Positions 24,677 to 39,700 of a DNA stretch of 64,000 nucleotides are shown here, in pieces. The number at the start of each line of letters is the position of its first letter. Position 1 is the stretch's first letter. The position numbers and the translations under genes were made by a program. The notes under the pieces were generated by a model, which was not told the DNA's origin, did no database searches, and saw only the letters and a program-made list of their open reading frames with translations. The stretch spans positions 13,601,154 through 13,665,153 of the forward strand of contig JACDQD010000002.1 of assembly GCA_019843655.1 (NCBI GenBank), given 5' to 3'. This DNA comes from Lethocerus indicus (lineage: Eukaryota; Arthropoda; Insecta; Hemiptera; Belostomatidae).

Positions 24677-27179
24677 AGGACGGCTATAAAATGTAATAAA
24701 CGGGGGAATGTTTGAATCATATGGCGCTATTAAGTATTGACCTTGTCGATCTGGAAAGACTTGTATCAGATAAAGTTTTTAGTATTTCTTGGTCTTACGG
24801 CCTATTACTGTTGTATGAAGCCGTTCCATTGTTTTCTACCAATTTGTCCTGTATACACTCTGTCTCTATTAAGATCAAAACTTACTCACATGCCACCGAG
24901 AAGAGTGAATGAACCAAAAAAAGAAGTTTTTGGATTCATAGAAACGATGAATTGTTATATTGTGTATGAAGCAGTAGATTTTTACATACTTGTTTTGGAA
25001 TTAACTGTCATAAGACCGAAGCGTCGTAAATTACATTCGTTCGTTAAATTATATTTCTAGCCCGTCACATAATGGAAGATTATGTATCACAATTTCCTCC
25101 GATTGAATCATAAAACTCGGTTACAACTTGGGAGATATTTAACCGGCGGGTATGAAACGCAGGAGCGATCATCACCTAATGTGGTCGAGCTCTAGTGACT
25201 GGGAAGAGGTTGGAGGACTCGTAAAAGTTGAATGCCAGGAAATCACCGATAACCGTTTATAACTACCCGTTCTTTTTTAGCTTCTTTTCGAGTATAACAA
25301 ATCGCCGAGGGGGGCATTAAAACGGTCAATTTCCTGGATGGGCTGGCAGGCACACTCCCGTCCCGGCATCCCCTCTCGACCCACTTGGTCCAAAACCGTG
25401 GCAAAAAACGCCCATCAATCTCCAACCATACCCGTTACCGAGTGACTTACGGTTGTAATTAAATTCGGATAAATCAGGGGTTATCGGAAGAAAGAAAAAC
25501 GAACTTCCTGCCCATCCTTTCTTCCGACTGATATATTACCGAAACGGTATCGTTCCAGTTCATGTATGAGACAGATTGTCTCTACAATTAAAAATAATTT
25601 AACGTTTAATTAAACATTTTATGCTGTCTGGTTACAAACAAGTAGTTGTTGTGATTAATTAATTATAATACAGACATTAATACCAGAGTTTCGTCATGTG
25701 TGACATAGGACTTCATAGTGATGCTACTGCACGGGCTTCATTAAAGAATTCAACAGGTTGGGCTGTAGGTGGCTGTAGAGACGAGCACGTGCTCCACTTA
25801 GCCTACTTCCATTTTATCTGGCCATACGCTTCGCACATGCCGTCCGGTCGGGGGGACAAAAAACCCGTTCGAGTTTTTGTAAAGCAATTAGGCTTTACGG
25901 CGCTTGCATTTCAAGTGTCCCGGAGGAGGTTCGAGGGTTTAAGAAATTCACTTCAAAAGTTCGAAGCGCTTTGGAGATAATCTTTAGCAGACATAGAGTT
26001 ATCAACTCGTTGGTTATGTCCCGGTAATGTTACATAAACGAAAATCGCTGTAGATGATACTGTAAGATATAATTCGAATAGTGTTGTTGGAAAGCGGGCT
26101 CAGCTCCTATCAGTGCACTCAGACAAGTTCTAACACAACAGTTCTAAAAGCAGAAGTTTGAAATATATCATATATACCGTAAGAAATTAGTATAATAATT
26201 CTTGTCCTGCCTTTTTCTGTAAAAGTCTAGCGTTCTCTAGAAATGTGTCGCCCGTTAAGTTTTTATACACCATACATTCTTTTAGATCAGCTTATATTTC
26301 AGTCTTAACAGCAATATTAATTGCAAAAAATTATTTATCAAAACATCTCTTCTAATGTTATGTTTAATCCATGCGAACGTGAATACCCACATTCCAGTTT
26401 CCAGTCTGAAGATTAATCTACACGAAAACATATCAAGGAACATTTGTAAATTGGCCCATTTGTTCCAATTTACTGCGTCAATGATAAGGTAACTGTCCAG
26501 TTGGGAAATCATAAAATTATTGTATTTCACAGCAAATGTAATTTTATAACAAGCGCAGACCGTGTCAAAAGTAAATTTGGTTTTAATGAACATCTGCCCA
26601 TTCAGGCATTCGAAAATTAAACAGAAAAAAACAAAACCCGCCGACGGTTCGCAAAATTCAAATGACGGATACCAGGCAGTCGTTTTAATGGTATGGGCTG
26701 TGGAATTAAAAAGAAAAAATTTCCAACCTACCGAGCGTCCTTGCGAAATAAATATAAGCTCGGAGCAAGGCCGCCAATTGAATCTGGTAATTCACCTGCT
26801 GACAAATAGGTTATTTATGAAATGGTAATTGCTCTTTTTGCGAGAACAGGTTCGTTAATCAGAAATGTAAAATTTCCGGGAAATATTATGAATTGGATAC
26901 AGTTATGAAAACAGTTATACGAATGACTGTTTAGTTATAAATTATAGATTAATAAAATATTAAGCTCCGATATTTAGACACACGCCAAAGCCCCGCGACA
27001 AAACCCAGTCCTGAGTTCGACTCCCGGCGCATGCATAACGAGCCATAAAACCGAAATATGGAAGGTATGAAATAAGCAAAAAATATTTCCAATTGTATAT
27101 TGGCCGTAATGTATTTTTTTAGGAACGTGGCATTAATTGGGACTGATGCCGCGGTACGAGGGGCCAACAAATTTGAGCA

Positions 27180-27320
27180 AGGTTTATAAATAGCTGGTGG
27201 GAGTGCGGGCCCGGGGGGGTGGTGGCGGCGGGCCCACCTCCGACTGCACTACCAGTTTTTGTCGATCGGCGGGGGCCGGCCTTGCCGGCATAAAATCCGA
27301 TCCCGGGGCCCGAGAGAAAC
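27180..27320. other. GC-rich patch
   Basis: Dense runs such as GGGCCCGGGGGGGTGGTGG and GGGGGCCGGCCTTGCCGGC. No start codon with a plausible product follows. It may be a regulatory or CpG-island-like element. Confidence 0.4.
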
Positions 27321-30300
27321 TATATTTTATTCACGGTGAGCATTAATTTTTACGATTCCGGTTTTCCATCGGCTCTCGGGGCGGCGCATGAATAAGATAT
27401 GCGAACAATTGTGCTCGCTCTGGGGACTTAGAAGTGGAAAAAATGCGTTATTGCGCCTCGAGTTATATATACGTATACCGTAGGCACCGAAACGGCAACG
27501 GTCGCAATTACGGTGCGACGATAAATTAGCGGCCAATAAGCGGACGCGGGCGTGGGCGGAGTATCGTTACGCGACCGCCGCACTCGTCCATACGGGGAGA
27601 TAATAAGCCTCGGCCTAATTAGCCCAAACTCCAGTCCTACCCGAAACTAGTTTTGTTTTTATTCGACCGACAGGTGGGAAGGAGAGCAGATCGCTTTGAA
27701 CACTTTAACTTGTAAATTGGCGCTGGACCGGCCTGTGAAATCATCTCCACCACCAAACAGGTGTATTTCCTTCTCTAATTGCAGGCCGTGAAATGCAAAC
27801 CCGGGCGTCCTATCCAATTTCGAAGCGAGAATATAATCGCGAAATCAATGCAGGAATTTATGCAGGCGAAACGGGAGGAAAGACAGAATTAAATAGATTA
27901 CAACCTCTATTTAATGGCTTTTTTCAACGGTTTACGGCTTTTTTAAATCAATCTTTTATGGACTCCACTCTTTTATTCGCTCCTTTCCTGCCGATTTGTA
28001 TATCACTCCGATATTAACCTAAATAATTATGGTTCGGTGAACTGTTACAGGTGTTACCAACGATAACGAAATATCAATGTGTGTTTATAAATTAAGACTC
28101 TGCTAATACCTGATTTCTAAAATGGGACATCATTTCCCAAAATGCTATCGTTTTATTAACCGCTTGTAATGACGCCTGATGACCCCGGTTCAATTGTACG
28201 CCATATAAAGAAGTTTGCGGAGACCGATTTACTACCATCACTCTTGTGATTTCTCTCTCTGTTGGACCGCTCTCGTGTTCTCTCCATCGTCACTAACATT
28301 CTGTCAGTAAATACAGCGAATTTTCGTCGCTACAAAGTATTTTTCTACTGAAAAAAGCTGCAGCCTTCAGAAATTGTTTCCTGTCGACAAGATAAATTCA
28401 CTCTTGAGGTTTTCAGCCCGTTGAGCTGGTAATTCTTTACTGAAAGAACAACGTAAATCGTCGATTTAACCAACCATTTTTTTAGGTAATATGAAATAAA
28501 CTGGCACTACCAATGATGCTGTCGACGTATTTAAGTCTGTATAAATTCGTTTTGAATTCCCAAATTTTCATCGTGACTCGAGAGCGGGCGCCAGTCGGCC
28601 GAGCGGAGATTCAACCTTGAGGAGGGTGAGCCGGGCAACAGGTGTTTGTTTAATTCAAGTCCACCCAATCAGACCGGACAACAGCTGAGTATCATCAATC
28701 TCTCCCAATAAGGAGTGCCCGGACTTTAACATGTGTACTCGATTCCGCCTTCCCCACTCCATATCCGACTATCGTTGGCCGCACACTAGTTTCGGGCAAA
28801 CGCCCGAGTTCACCGTTCTAACTCTGCACTACATTAAACAATCGCTGCGATCTCCAAGTGGTCGTACCCAAACGGATTTAGTACAGCAGCTGGCGGGGGA
28901 AATATATTCCTTCGCAGAAATGGATATCGGAACACTTTGTTTTACAGCCGGTAATATGAGAGGCAAAAAAAATGATAATTTCAATAATCCGATACAATCA
29001 TTCAAGAGCCACCTTTTAATTCTAGTGAGTATTAGTGGTTGAGATGTAAAATAATGTTGGTATATCAAGATAATATTAGGAGAAAAATTCAATTACTTGA
29101 CTTTTTTAAGACTGCGTAGCATTCCTAATACATTTATGTAGTATACGTCATTACACCTCACTGATGAGGACGTTCTTGTACGATTTTATACGACGATTCT
29201 TTATAAGTCCCGTGTATAAATAGAACAATACAATATGCTTACTACAGATTGTTTTAACACTTAGAGCAATAGTCATTGTAAAGTTCAGGTGGCATTTTTC
29301 GATTGGCAACGACCTGCCAATGCTATCAACGTGCCAAGCCCTGCCAAAGAACGCGTACTCTATATTTTAATAAATTAGACTTATTCGTAAATAAAGTAGA
29401 TCGAAAGGGAAAATTAATACATCATGGACGTGGTCTAACGTTATACTGGCCTGGTCTGACGTTATTAATTAATTGGTATATCTTACTTATTTGTTTTTGA
29501 ATTATGAACTCGTTTGTGAAGAGAAGCCAAGAAATTGTCTTATTGCATAATTATTACCGCAGGTCGGGTTTCAAGCCCGATCGTTTACAGACTGGGCGTA
29601 GTAATCTTTTCCTCGTTTATGCTGAAATATACGTACACATTATAAGAGCTGATTTATAAACACCGCTTCGAATATATATAAATATTTTCTTTCTTGTAAT
29701 TCCATTTCAGACCTATGACCTAAATCGTCATGAGCGAGGGGGGGCTTTGAGAGCGGCTCGGGCGGCGTTTAACCTTGGATTGAAGACCAGGGCAACAGGT
29801 GTCTACTGCAGCCGCTGCCAATTCAGGATTTGATTATCCCCATCCCGACTGCCAAGAAAACTGGGATTTGCAAGCAATTAATTTAAAGGTAAAACTGCCA
29901 ACTCTTCGTTCAAATTTGCATCGGACTATATTTTGAGGAGAGGCCTTGAATTTTATTAATAGTCTTTTGCTCGAAGATAACAACCGTTTAGCTGAGAACG
30001 TTATAACACAGATGTAATGAATTACGTTTGCGAATTACTAGCTTATTCTTAGCCGTCCACCAAATGTGTTATATGCGGTCCGAGCGCTTTCAGCACTCGT
30101 TCGAGCCTAAATTTGTTGTCTTCTAAAATCTGTATTGCTATAGTGGGTAAGATGCTAACGCCGTATCAGGTTGAACATCTGTTGACTACTTCGACCATTC
30201 CTAGTTTGTTCTCCCATATTTTTTCGCATTAACGCCTACTAAAATAATGCCCGTTACAACCTCTATTTTCTGTTAGTTGACATTGTCATCAAGCTCCTAT

Positions 30301-32438
30301 TCTGATTTTATTCTCTTGGCCTCCCTCCGAACGGGGGACAAATAATGCGGAACTGTCGTGGGCGACTAATGAGAGCCGTCGGGGCGGTGGCTCGTGGCCG
30401 GTCGGAGTGATGCTGTGAAATGGCCCGTAAACAAATGATTATAGGGCCGGGCCCTGTTTGCCGGTACCGGGGGCCCGCTCCGAGTCTGTCCCTCCCGTCA
30501 GACGAGCTATGTAAATCAGCCGCGGATCCCCCACCGCTCTGCGGTTAACCGCTTTGCCCAGTTTTGAGTTTCAATCGAGCTCGAATGTAGGCTCCATCCC
30601 GCCCTCCGGATCTGTCACCCGCTACCTCCACGTCCACGCTCACCTCTCACACAACTATTTCCTTTAAACCGGTGGAGGACAAACCTCTTCACGGCCCGGT
30701 CCCACTAACCAGTTTCCTGCCCTGTTATTTTATCATTTACTGTAGAAATACTACTGTATGAATCGACTAGGAAAATGCGAATTATTTAAAGGGGCTAGGT
30801 ACTTCTTGGATATTTCTGGCAGAACGTTTACACAGCGTTTGGGAAGACGTACGTTCCGTTACTTTTTAAATTTTATATTGTCACCTGGTGATATTGATTT
30901 TTCATGATAGTTTCTATTACGAGTGAAAACACGAAAGAGGTGAAAGTATTCCGAGTATGCCTCCCGAGGTGCCTGCGCTACTGTTCGTCAGTGCCGGTAA
31001 GGGGTCTCTTCCCCCCCAGAGGGAGGTTGTGGAGCCTGACGTTAATGCGGAATGAAATAGAGAGGGTGGAGCGGAGCCGGGTGAGACCGCAGCTAGTTCC
31101 GACACTCCCGGATTGCGGCTCTAACCGCCCGCACTTCTTATGCAATTAGCGCCCGCTCTGCGAAAAACTAGTTTTGCCGCCATGAAAAATCGCCGCCGTA
31201 TTTGCATCGCGGGGAACGAAGATATCTGAGAACGCATCGGAGGATAATTAATCTCAGGATTAGAGAAAAGAGGATTTTCTCTTATAAGAAGAGTATACGC
31301 GTGACAACATATTCCAGTTGTCCGGCTAAGAGATATTTAGCCATTGCATTATGTATAGGATCCGCTACAAAAAGGGTGTTTTTCAACATTACACCCGCCA
31401 GTGGTATAGTTGGATAATGTGATTGATCGAGTAAAAATTCGTCTTAGAAAGTATATAGATCGTGCTTTCCGCTATTGGGCGGACTAAATGCATAATAAAT
31501 TCCAATCTTGCGCATTTCTAAGCATTAAATATAATTTACTAATATCTTCCACTAATTACATAATTTATTCTAAAAACACCCGCACTCCTTGACCGCTTGA
31601 ACTCAAATTACCAGCAGATTACAATGTTTGAACTCTTATTGTCGTTTCATATTCTTCAGACGCCCGATATCTATAATGAATTATGCCTGCCATAATCGTC
31701 ACTTGGAGAGCAGACGTGGAGGCTATCAATCATTCTCGCACCGCGGAGGACCACGTGTTCGGATGTGTACCGATCATTCCGTCACTGCTACCAACCTATT
31801 ATAGATTGAGTGTAAGCCTCAATCGGTCAAGTATACAGAAAATCACAGGATCAACTAATCACTGATCCCAAAATACCTGAACTAAATCTTTATTATGTGC
31901 TCAGGGCCTTCGACAATATTTAAATATGTAATGTGTAATGAATACAGCCGTCCTTAATATTGCATAATAATGTTCGATTTAAAACAGTTCTGTCTTTCTG
32001 TTGGACAAACAGCGCCATTTAGGTTCTCCCGCATTATGAAAACAAATCCGAGTGCATTCCATTAGCGCTTTCCTCGGTGCGAGTGCCGCCCCTGGCAGCG
32101 GTCAAGGTTAACTCATTTCTCCTTGATACCTTAGCCTTAGCGTTCGTTGTTTCTAAATTATGTGAGGTGGGAGATAATTTACGATACCGTCGTAATTTAT
32201 AAAAGTCATCGCGGACGCGGACGCGGACAGCACCGGTTCACCTCAAGTGTAACACTGTCCTCTGGGACCGCCTCCCCCGCCGAGATCGATCAGCCTTGAG
32301 ACGTTTATATTGCGGAGAGCCTTTTGTTCGAGAGATTCGTATTAACCTTAATGAATGCTCGGCCGGACTCCCGCCCCCTCATCCCAGCCGACCTCTTATA
32401 CCTAATCTTTTATACCGCCAGCATAATACTCCCGGCCG

Positions 32439-32465
32439 TATATAAACCCGAGTAGCCCTACTCGG
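32439..32465 (+). promoter_or_regulatory. TATA-like box next to an 8-bp inverted repeat
   Basis: TATATAAA (32439-32446) is followed by CCGAGTAG, two bases, then CTACTCGG (32448-32465). It could be a small promoter, since a start would fall near 32470. However, the downstream ORF (32483-32662, 59 codons from its ATG) has no recognisable product. Confidence 0.25.
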
Positions 32466-33142
32466 TTGTAGTATGTTAATTGATGTCTTATTTATTCAGG
32501 TTTATCTCTTCTTATTTACTCCGTTTAAATTCACCGTATTGGAGTATTTCCAAACGGGCGGAAAGGACAGTGACTGAACGGTTTTATACGGCGGAATTAG
32601 TTATATTTTATTGCAATAGTCGGCCTCCCATTCGCGTAGACGTGTCCGACCCCGGTTTTTGAGCTCGGCAGAGAAAACCAATTGAAAAAGCGACATGCCA
32701 TCTGGCATTGGGAGTCCGTAAGGCGACCGCGGTCGGAGAGCTATTAAAAAGAAATTCAGAACTTGCATAAATCTTTAGAACGGAATGAAAAAGGTTTCTT
32801 CAAACCGTAAAGGAAAGCGATCCTGGCGCCTAGAAGGCGATTAATAATCAATTGCTTCGTGTAATTGTGCACCGAGCTGAAGAAACAGTTGTGCCCAAGG
32901 CCGCACCGCTGACATGCTCAGATGGCAAAACAGTCAGGTTTTATTGTACGTTTAACGACATTCAGAAATATCACTCGCATTATGAAAATGTTCTTTTTCA
33001 TTCAATTATTAACTTGGAGGTGTCATTTACTATCACGAATAGTAAATTACGGTATTACACATTTTTTGCAATTTTTTTTCCTTTTCGCTTTATAGTTTCA
33101 ATAACATAATTCTAATTCTTTCATGAAAAGATCTTTAATACA

Positions 33143-33180
33143 TACACACACACACACACACACACATATACATATATATG
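33143..33180. repeat. (CA)n microsatellite with AT tail
   Basis: About 11 CA units followed by ATATACATATATAT. Confidence 0.95.
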
Positions 33181-34249
33181 CGTGAAAATGCCATTTCGAC
33201 AGATATTTTTATTTTACTGTTTTCAGTTCCCCTTAGATCAATGAAGTTAATTTGTGTGAGCAGTTTGATCTGTTTCTCATCTTGAGGAATACTTGTATAC
33301 ATTTATTCTAATAATTTAATTTCAATAGTCATATATCTATCTACAAATATTACTCTCCATATATGTGTCCTGATTTCGATAGCTGGCCAAAGGAATATAC
33401 AGCCAATTTTGATTTCAATTATTTCCTTCAGTGGCACTCGGTTTTTGAAAAATGGTAACGCCGCCCGGTTGTGGTATAGCCACTAATTGGGAATACTTAT
33501 ATATATCGAGGTTTGGGCCGCTCTCATGCCGGCGGCAATCTCCGACCGATCGGGAGTGTTTCCCACCTGACAGCCCGGTGATTAATTCGGTCGCTTCCAT
33601 TTCGATAGCCATCTCCTCCTCTTTCCGGCGCCTGAGTATCAATAATCAATTGGATTCGTAATTTTACGCCTTGTTAGAGAAATGGATAGAACTGGTCGGT
33701 CGCTGCTTGACGGCTCGGTTCCACCGGTCGGGAGGGAGACCGTTCCGACTAACCTCGCGGTAGCTCAATTATCCCGGGCCAGCGTTCATTACCATTGACA
33801 GACGTCTCGTGGATCTCCTCTAACTCCCCGTTAGTCCGCCTGATTTGTGGCCGGACTTAATTGAAACGCTTGTAAAATCAATTATAATTAGGACACTGGA
33901 GTCGGTTCGGGTATTCGGCGTAAGGACTCGGGATAACGTATACAATCCCCAACCAATTCGGCAGATTCATAAACGTCATTCGGGATATTTTGAATTATTT
34001 CTCTTAAAAACAGAATCTGGGCTGCTTCTCCTATCCGCAAAAGTGGCGGGAACAATTCAAAATCGAGTTTCGATTTTGACGGCCGATTCGAATATATTCA
34101 GTTGTGTGGGTTGCCGTGAGACGGGCAGTGTTTGCATGACTCGGTGTCCGGCGCCTGCAATTTATACGGGTTTATTAATAATCAATCGGATAGGTGATGA
34201 TTGCGGCGGGAGATCATTAGAGAAATAGTTGGCCGGATTCTCCGTTGGG

Positions 34250-34660
34250 GCCAGTTAACTTAACGCTGTCCAGAGGCGGAAAAACGAACCGCGCTACGGT
34301 ACAATTACCGGGCGGAGGTGTAGATTAGAATTGGCGGGTGATCGGTGATGGTCGGAGCTCGAGTCACCTCCGTCGAGGTGCGTGACCCGAATCGAAACGG
34401 CGTCGTTAGGCGGCGGTGCCGGGGGCCGTGTCGTACCGTTCGCCGAATGCGCTCGCGAAACGGTCGGCGCGAACGCCCGGAATGCGCATTATGAATAATC
34501 TGGCGTATTCATTAAAGTGGGATAATGAATAACGGCCTCTCGGATAATGAGTGGCGTAATTATATTGTCGGGCGGCGTTTGCAGGCCGAGCACGCACCCG
34601 CCGTCAATGGGGTGACCGTTTTTGCACGTGCGCCCGTCCTCTCCTCCCTCGGACCAGGTT
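34250..34660. other. CpG-rich patch
   Basis: About 400 bp with the densest CpG I noticed in the window (for example CGCTCGCGAAACGGTCGGCG). It is interleaved with ATTA/TAAT cores near 34490-34560. The overlapping reading frames on either strand show no domain. Candidate regulatory island. Confidence 0.45.
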
Positions 34661-35928
34661 TAATTTTAATTTAACCCGCAATCCCGTATGCATACATTTA
34701 CAACGAGTTAGTACTATGTACGAACACGATTTTGACCAATCGCTATACACATTTATATCCTCGAGATTGTAATTTGTAGCTTAGAATAACTCGACTCGTT
34801 GATATAATAAACGGGCCATTACGGTTATGATGAGTTTTTGCCGAGGAAACAAAAGTACCAAAATCCTTGCCATCCGCATCCGCTCGCTTATTTAGTTCAA
34901 TATCTGTCTTCACTGTAATTACGGCCGCCAGTTGTGGATGATGCTTGCACGGGCCACAATTTTTCCTGAGGCCGGAGCCTGTTGATCTGGAGGACTCTGT
35001 TGTGCTACGGTTTTAGCGCACAGAAGCCCTGAGTGGGTTGGACACATGGCCTACTAGGTGCCGGCGTTAAGTGGTCACCCCCTTACCCAACCGCACTTCT
35101 ATGATCGTCTGGAGAGGCCACCCAATAATGCACAAAAACTCAGGTTCTGGGACCAAGATTTTCATGTAGCTAGTTAACAAAAAAAAATCATAAACACGAG
35201 AGCAACAAAATGTAAAACTGTAAAAAATAGACGCGACTGATGCGTTTGGAACGTACCTGTAGTTAAGAATTTTTGTTGTAAAGTTTGCTCTTAGGTAGCA
35301 GTCAAAAGGTGATAGTCATCAACGCAGCGACGAGTTGATGCAAATAGCCGGGAACCGGCATTTTTCCTTCGCATTTTCTGCATTCTCTTTGCAGAAAGAA
35401 CGCTTTTTTATGATGACGTTTGCGGAACGCCGTTTTCATTAATTCTTGGATCCGCTACACAGATACGGTTACCAGACCGAAGTTAATAATTTCTTCGATT
35501 TTCCCGTACAGAGAACGATTCATTTTGACGATTTCGTTTTCTTATGGATCTATTTATCGCATCGCTCGTGTTAATCGCGCATTTCAATACATATCGTCTA
35601 ATTCTGGATTGTCTTTTTTGCTGATATCGGAACGTCTCTTTAAATGAGTATAATTTATTCTGAGAAAATCCCTTCCTTTGCAACAAATTAGATTCGTGTC
35701 TCGTGCAGCATCCAGTTGTTTAAATTTCACCAGCTGAGTGTGCCTAAGTGTGATTTATTATTAGGCCCTAAAGTGGCCTCCTGTTTCTTATGTATACAAG
35801 GGGGGTGGAGGAGCGTGCCGACTTACATATTTTTATATGTATGACCACCGGTTTTGTTTATGCCGAGGGTAAAAATGTCGGAAAGGGCGAGTGGCGTGGC
35901 GCCTCTTGGACCACCCGCAGTCTGCCGC

Positions 35929-35957
35929 CCTGTCCCTGTCTCTGTCCCTGTCCCTAC
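35929..35957. repeat. CCCTGT/CTCTGT hexamer repeat
   Basis: About four copies of a CCCTGT-like hexamer in a GC-rich patch. Confidence 0.7.
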
Positions 35958-38900
35958 CGCCGGAGAAGGCGTTCGTTGCGGAAAGGCAGACCTAACGACA
36001 AGAATTATCGTTTTCAAGCAGAATTAAAATTGACAGGATAGTTTGTTGTTGGCGGGAGTTGCTACCTCAAGGGCGCCGGGAGTGCTGGGGCAGTGCCCGG
36101 AACTCGAGGTAAGCACTTTTTTGGACAAAATGGAATTCCCATGTCACTTCTACTGTCTGTTTGTGAGGTCTGATTTTTTCGTTCAGACTGTACATTTTTG
36201 GAATCGTGGCCACTTCTGTAATGACCTAGGTATTCGTAGCTTTAAATAAATTCACTGTTATGTAAATGACTAAATAAATAATAAAGGAAAATCAAAAGGT
36301 AACCAAATCGGCGAATGAATTTAATGAATGACCTACCGTTAATTTCATTTTCTACATTTCGATTGTCCTTTATACTTTATATTTAACTCAGAATAACGCT
36401 ATGCCTTTATAATATAACTAATAAGTTTTGCTAGAAAATACATTTTCATATGGGATTAAACCAACTTTATAACTGTAGTATGAGTGACTACTTTAAAAAC
36501 TTATGTACCAATGATTATAACTCAATTTATGGCCTTTCTAGGAATGGAAGACACTGCGACAACTTTCTAAATATTAGACGCTACTGTGCATTTACAAATC
36601 CTAGTAAGTAGCTGTAGACAATAAAAGAACTATCCCCCATTCTTCTGTCTCGTCGGATAATATCTCTGATCTGGCCGGTTTTCAAGACTGCGAAGGAGGC
36701 CGGCAGTTACCCGAAGGCATTTCGTTCGTAGAGCTTCAGAACAATGACCTTAGCGGCTTGTACGGGGCCCGACACTTTATACCTGGAGGGTATTATTTCA
36801 GTATGAACAGTCAATTGGTTAACAGGGGATAAAGGTGGCGTGATGGAAGAACGGTCACCCGAGTATAACGTGGACACCTGAGACTGTTTGTCACATTGAA
36901 TTTAATCGTGAAAACCCGTGTTATTCATATTCATAAGACCGCTGAGCGCCGATCAGTTGAGCACCTATACCCGAGTAATTTTATTCAGCGAACAACATTT
37001 TTGTGTCAATTATTACGCTTGTCCTTCCGTGATTTATTTGTTTAAATGTCTCATAATTGCCGTTATGAGCAATACAAAATTCTTTTTATAGAAAGTAAGA
37101 AAATGCGATGAAATTGCAAAAGATTTTTAGTCGAGTAGATAAATAATTGTTCATTTGACTTCTGAATACAATACTAGTAAATAATTAAATAAACTTTCTG
37201 TACAGTATTAGTGTTTAATATTAATATCCTATCGTATAGAGAAGTAGTTCAGACTCTTTGCCACCAAATTACACGTCCGGATCTCCTTACGAGGGTAGTA
37301 ATAGTACTATATATAATGTTTCCGGCACCTTAGCGATTGGGTACGCTTTATAAATCGGCAGAGAGAATTAAAGAAAGGTGGGACTATTGCTCGGTCCGAT
37401 TGTTCGATTTATGCCCGCTCAGTTATATTGGGCCGGCGGAGTTATATCTATCGGTAGGCCGCCGGGAAGGTGGCGCGGAGCCGGCTCCCTGATATATTCA
37501 CGGCGCGAGTTTAGAAATATATTGAAATTAATTCAGGCGGGCCAATTTGCATCCATAAGTTCCGAGAGCGGTGGGAGCACTCGGCGTCGGCGGGGGAGGG
37601 CAGCACTTTTAAGTTTATCTCTGGATGTAAAAGAGGCTGCGTTCATGCACAATGGGACACTAACGGTATCGCAGAGATAAAAGACAATGGCTCCCGAGGC
37701 TTCCTTCAGATGACTGACAAAATTCTCCCCCGGCCCTCCGCAGTTCGGGAGGCCGCCTTTTAGAAAAACCTAACCGAGCGCAGTCAAATCGATTCTCGAC
37801 GGACTCTTATCGCAGTAAGTAGCTGCGAAACCGTGCATAAGACCCCTTCCAGCCGACGGCAATGTTCGACGTTTCGAATATTAAAATACGCTTTGTGCGC
37901 TGTTGGGAAACATTACGTTTAAAATATTTTTCGTAAGGTCAAAATCGATTTCTACCGGCCTACTGTATTATGCTTTTTTAAAAACCTGGACGTTTTTCGT
38001 ACTTATAACAAATTAATGTAGCTCGTATCCTCAACTCTATTTATATTTCAGACCGCTAGTCTGGACAGCCGCGATTCAGGGAGCGTATATTTAAATGGCT
38101 CCTGAATGCCAGAAGCCTGGGAAACTTTGCGGTTTCACATTCAGAAAAAATTCTCTGTACTCCTTTCGTTTTTAAATAACTTGGCTAACATTCGCCATTT
38201 TTTTACGTAACATCTATTTCAGTACATTCGCGTAACCAATTACAGTTGAATTAATCGTGGTTGAAGAAATACTGCACCAGCCGTTAGATATTTGTGTTCT
38301 AGTGAGTTAGACCAGAAATGAAAGTTCTTTCTTAGATTTTGGTTACATTCAAATGTGAAATTTATTTGGCAAGATTTACATTTACTGATATCAATTTCCT
38401 GAAATGAATTCGGCCGCCGATAAAAGGAGAATTCGTTTGGACTCTTGTACAGAAGAACGAAAAAAGCGCTAGGAATGTCGGGAGGGACAACCGTTTACTT
38501 GTATCGGGCGCTAATAAGCCAGTGTGCGACCCTTCATCTGTCGACGACCAATCGACATCCGAGGAACGTCTGGAATTCGATCGGACCACGAAGCGCGACG
38601 CACTTCGAGCCCGACTTGTGTTTTTCTTTAGAACAGCAATTTGAATTGTATCTTTGGGATTTCGATGCCCCCCCACAACTTCCAAAGATTCCGAATTCCG
38701 CTTAATATTGGGATATTCGTAGCGATAATTAAACAAAATATCGTGAGATAAACGATTCTATTGTATGAATATAATGTACCGTCATTAATACAGCAATATC
38801 AGTATCGTTGAGTACCGTTAAATTAGACATGCATTTAACATTTCATTGTTTATGCATGGATGTTATTTAACATATCATTCATTAGTTTGCTGGACGGAAC

Positions 38901-39654
38901 AAAACAGACCTTTCGAAGCACTCCGGATGACCAGAGTAGGCCGCGTCGGCCGGCTGATGTTATCGGGGGTCCAGCCTCCCTCTCGGGATCCCGTAATAAT
39001 TTTCAGATCACGCGAAGAAGGCCGTGCGGAACGATTTACACTTTTAAGTGCATTCCCGTGTCTTCCCCGGGAAAAAACTGCGTCGGCGTAAGAATCAGAA
39101 TTTATAGAAGGAGAATTAAACGAACTGTGAAAAAAAATAGGCTATGAGTTTGTTTTGTTCGTCAATTTCTACAAGTCGAGCATGCGTATCCAGAAACTTG
39201 GAACTCCAGAAAACCGAATTATATTCATAATCCAACACACACTTTAATCTAACATAATCGATAATGTCAAAGAACTGATTTTCTCGTTATCCTTTTAATT
39301 AGGTTATATTAATGTCACTACGCTCACGCTGTTCCTAAGCAGTATTCATTTACGGATTTGAATTGTGTTGAATATAAATTGAGAGTGTAAGATAGTTAAG
39401 AATGGTAGCTACTTATGCGCCTACCCAATCGGACTGTCGGAAGGTAAGGTTCGTGCAAGAATGCCGGCGGTGTAATTTGGGCGAGGTGGACGGCCCAGTA
39501 GTTGGCCGGGGTAACACCCCTATTTCATCAGATGTATCTAGAAGACGGGATCTATCTGGGCTACTTATCTGGCCTTTATTGACAAATGCGAGTTTCTCAA
39601 GATAGCGAATGATTAATATATTACCGTCCCAATAATGAAACCGTGTGGCAACTG

Positions 39655-39700
39655 TAGCGGGGGTCACACTCCCGTAATGGGAGTTGACCTCCCCCGCTCC
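39655..39700. repeat. Imperfect GC-rich hairpin
   Basis: ACTCCC and GGGAGT flank GTAAT. Past a one-base bulge, GGTCA pairs with TGACC, and G- and C-runs extend the stem further. About 14 pairs in total with two bulges. It could be a fold-back RNA or chance. Confidence 0.4.

Noticed and set aside
27008..27030. GAGTTCGACTCCC, a tRNA B-box-like sequence
   Set aside because: The T-arm does not pair fully, and there is no A box or matching acceptor stem upstream.
29565..29585. TCGGGTTTCAAGCCCGA hairpin resembling a tRNA T-arm
   Set aside because: The loop does not fit TTCRANN and no other tRNA arm is nearby.
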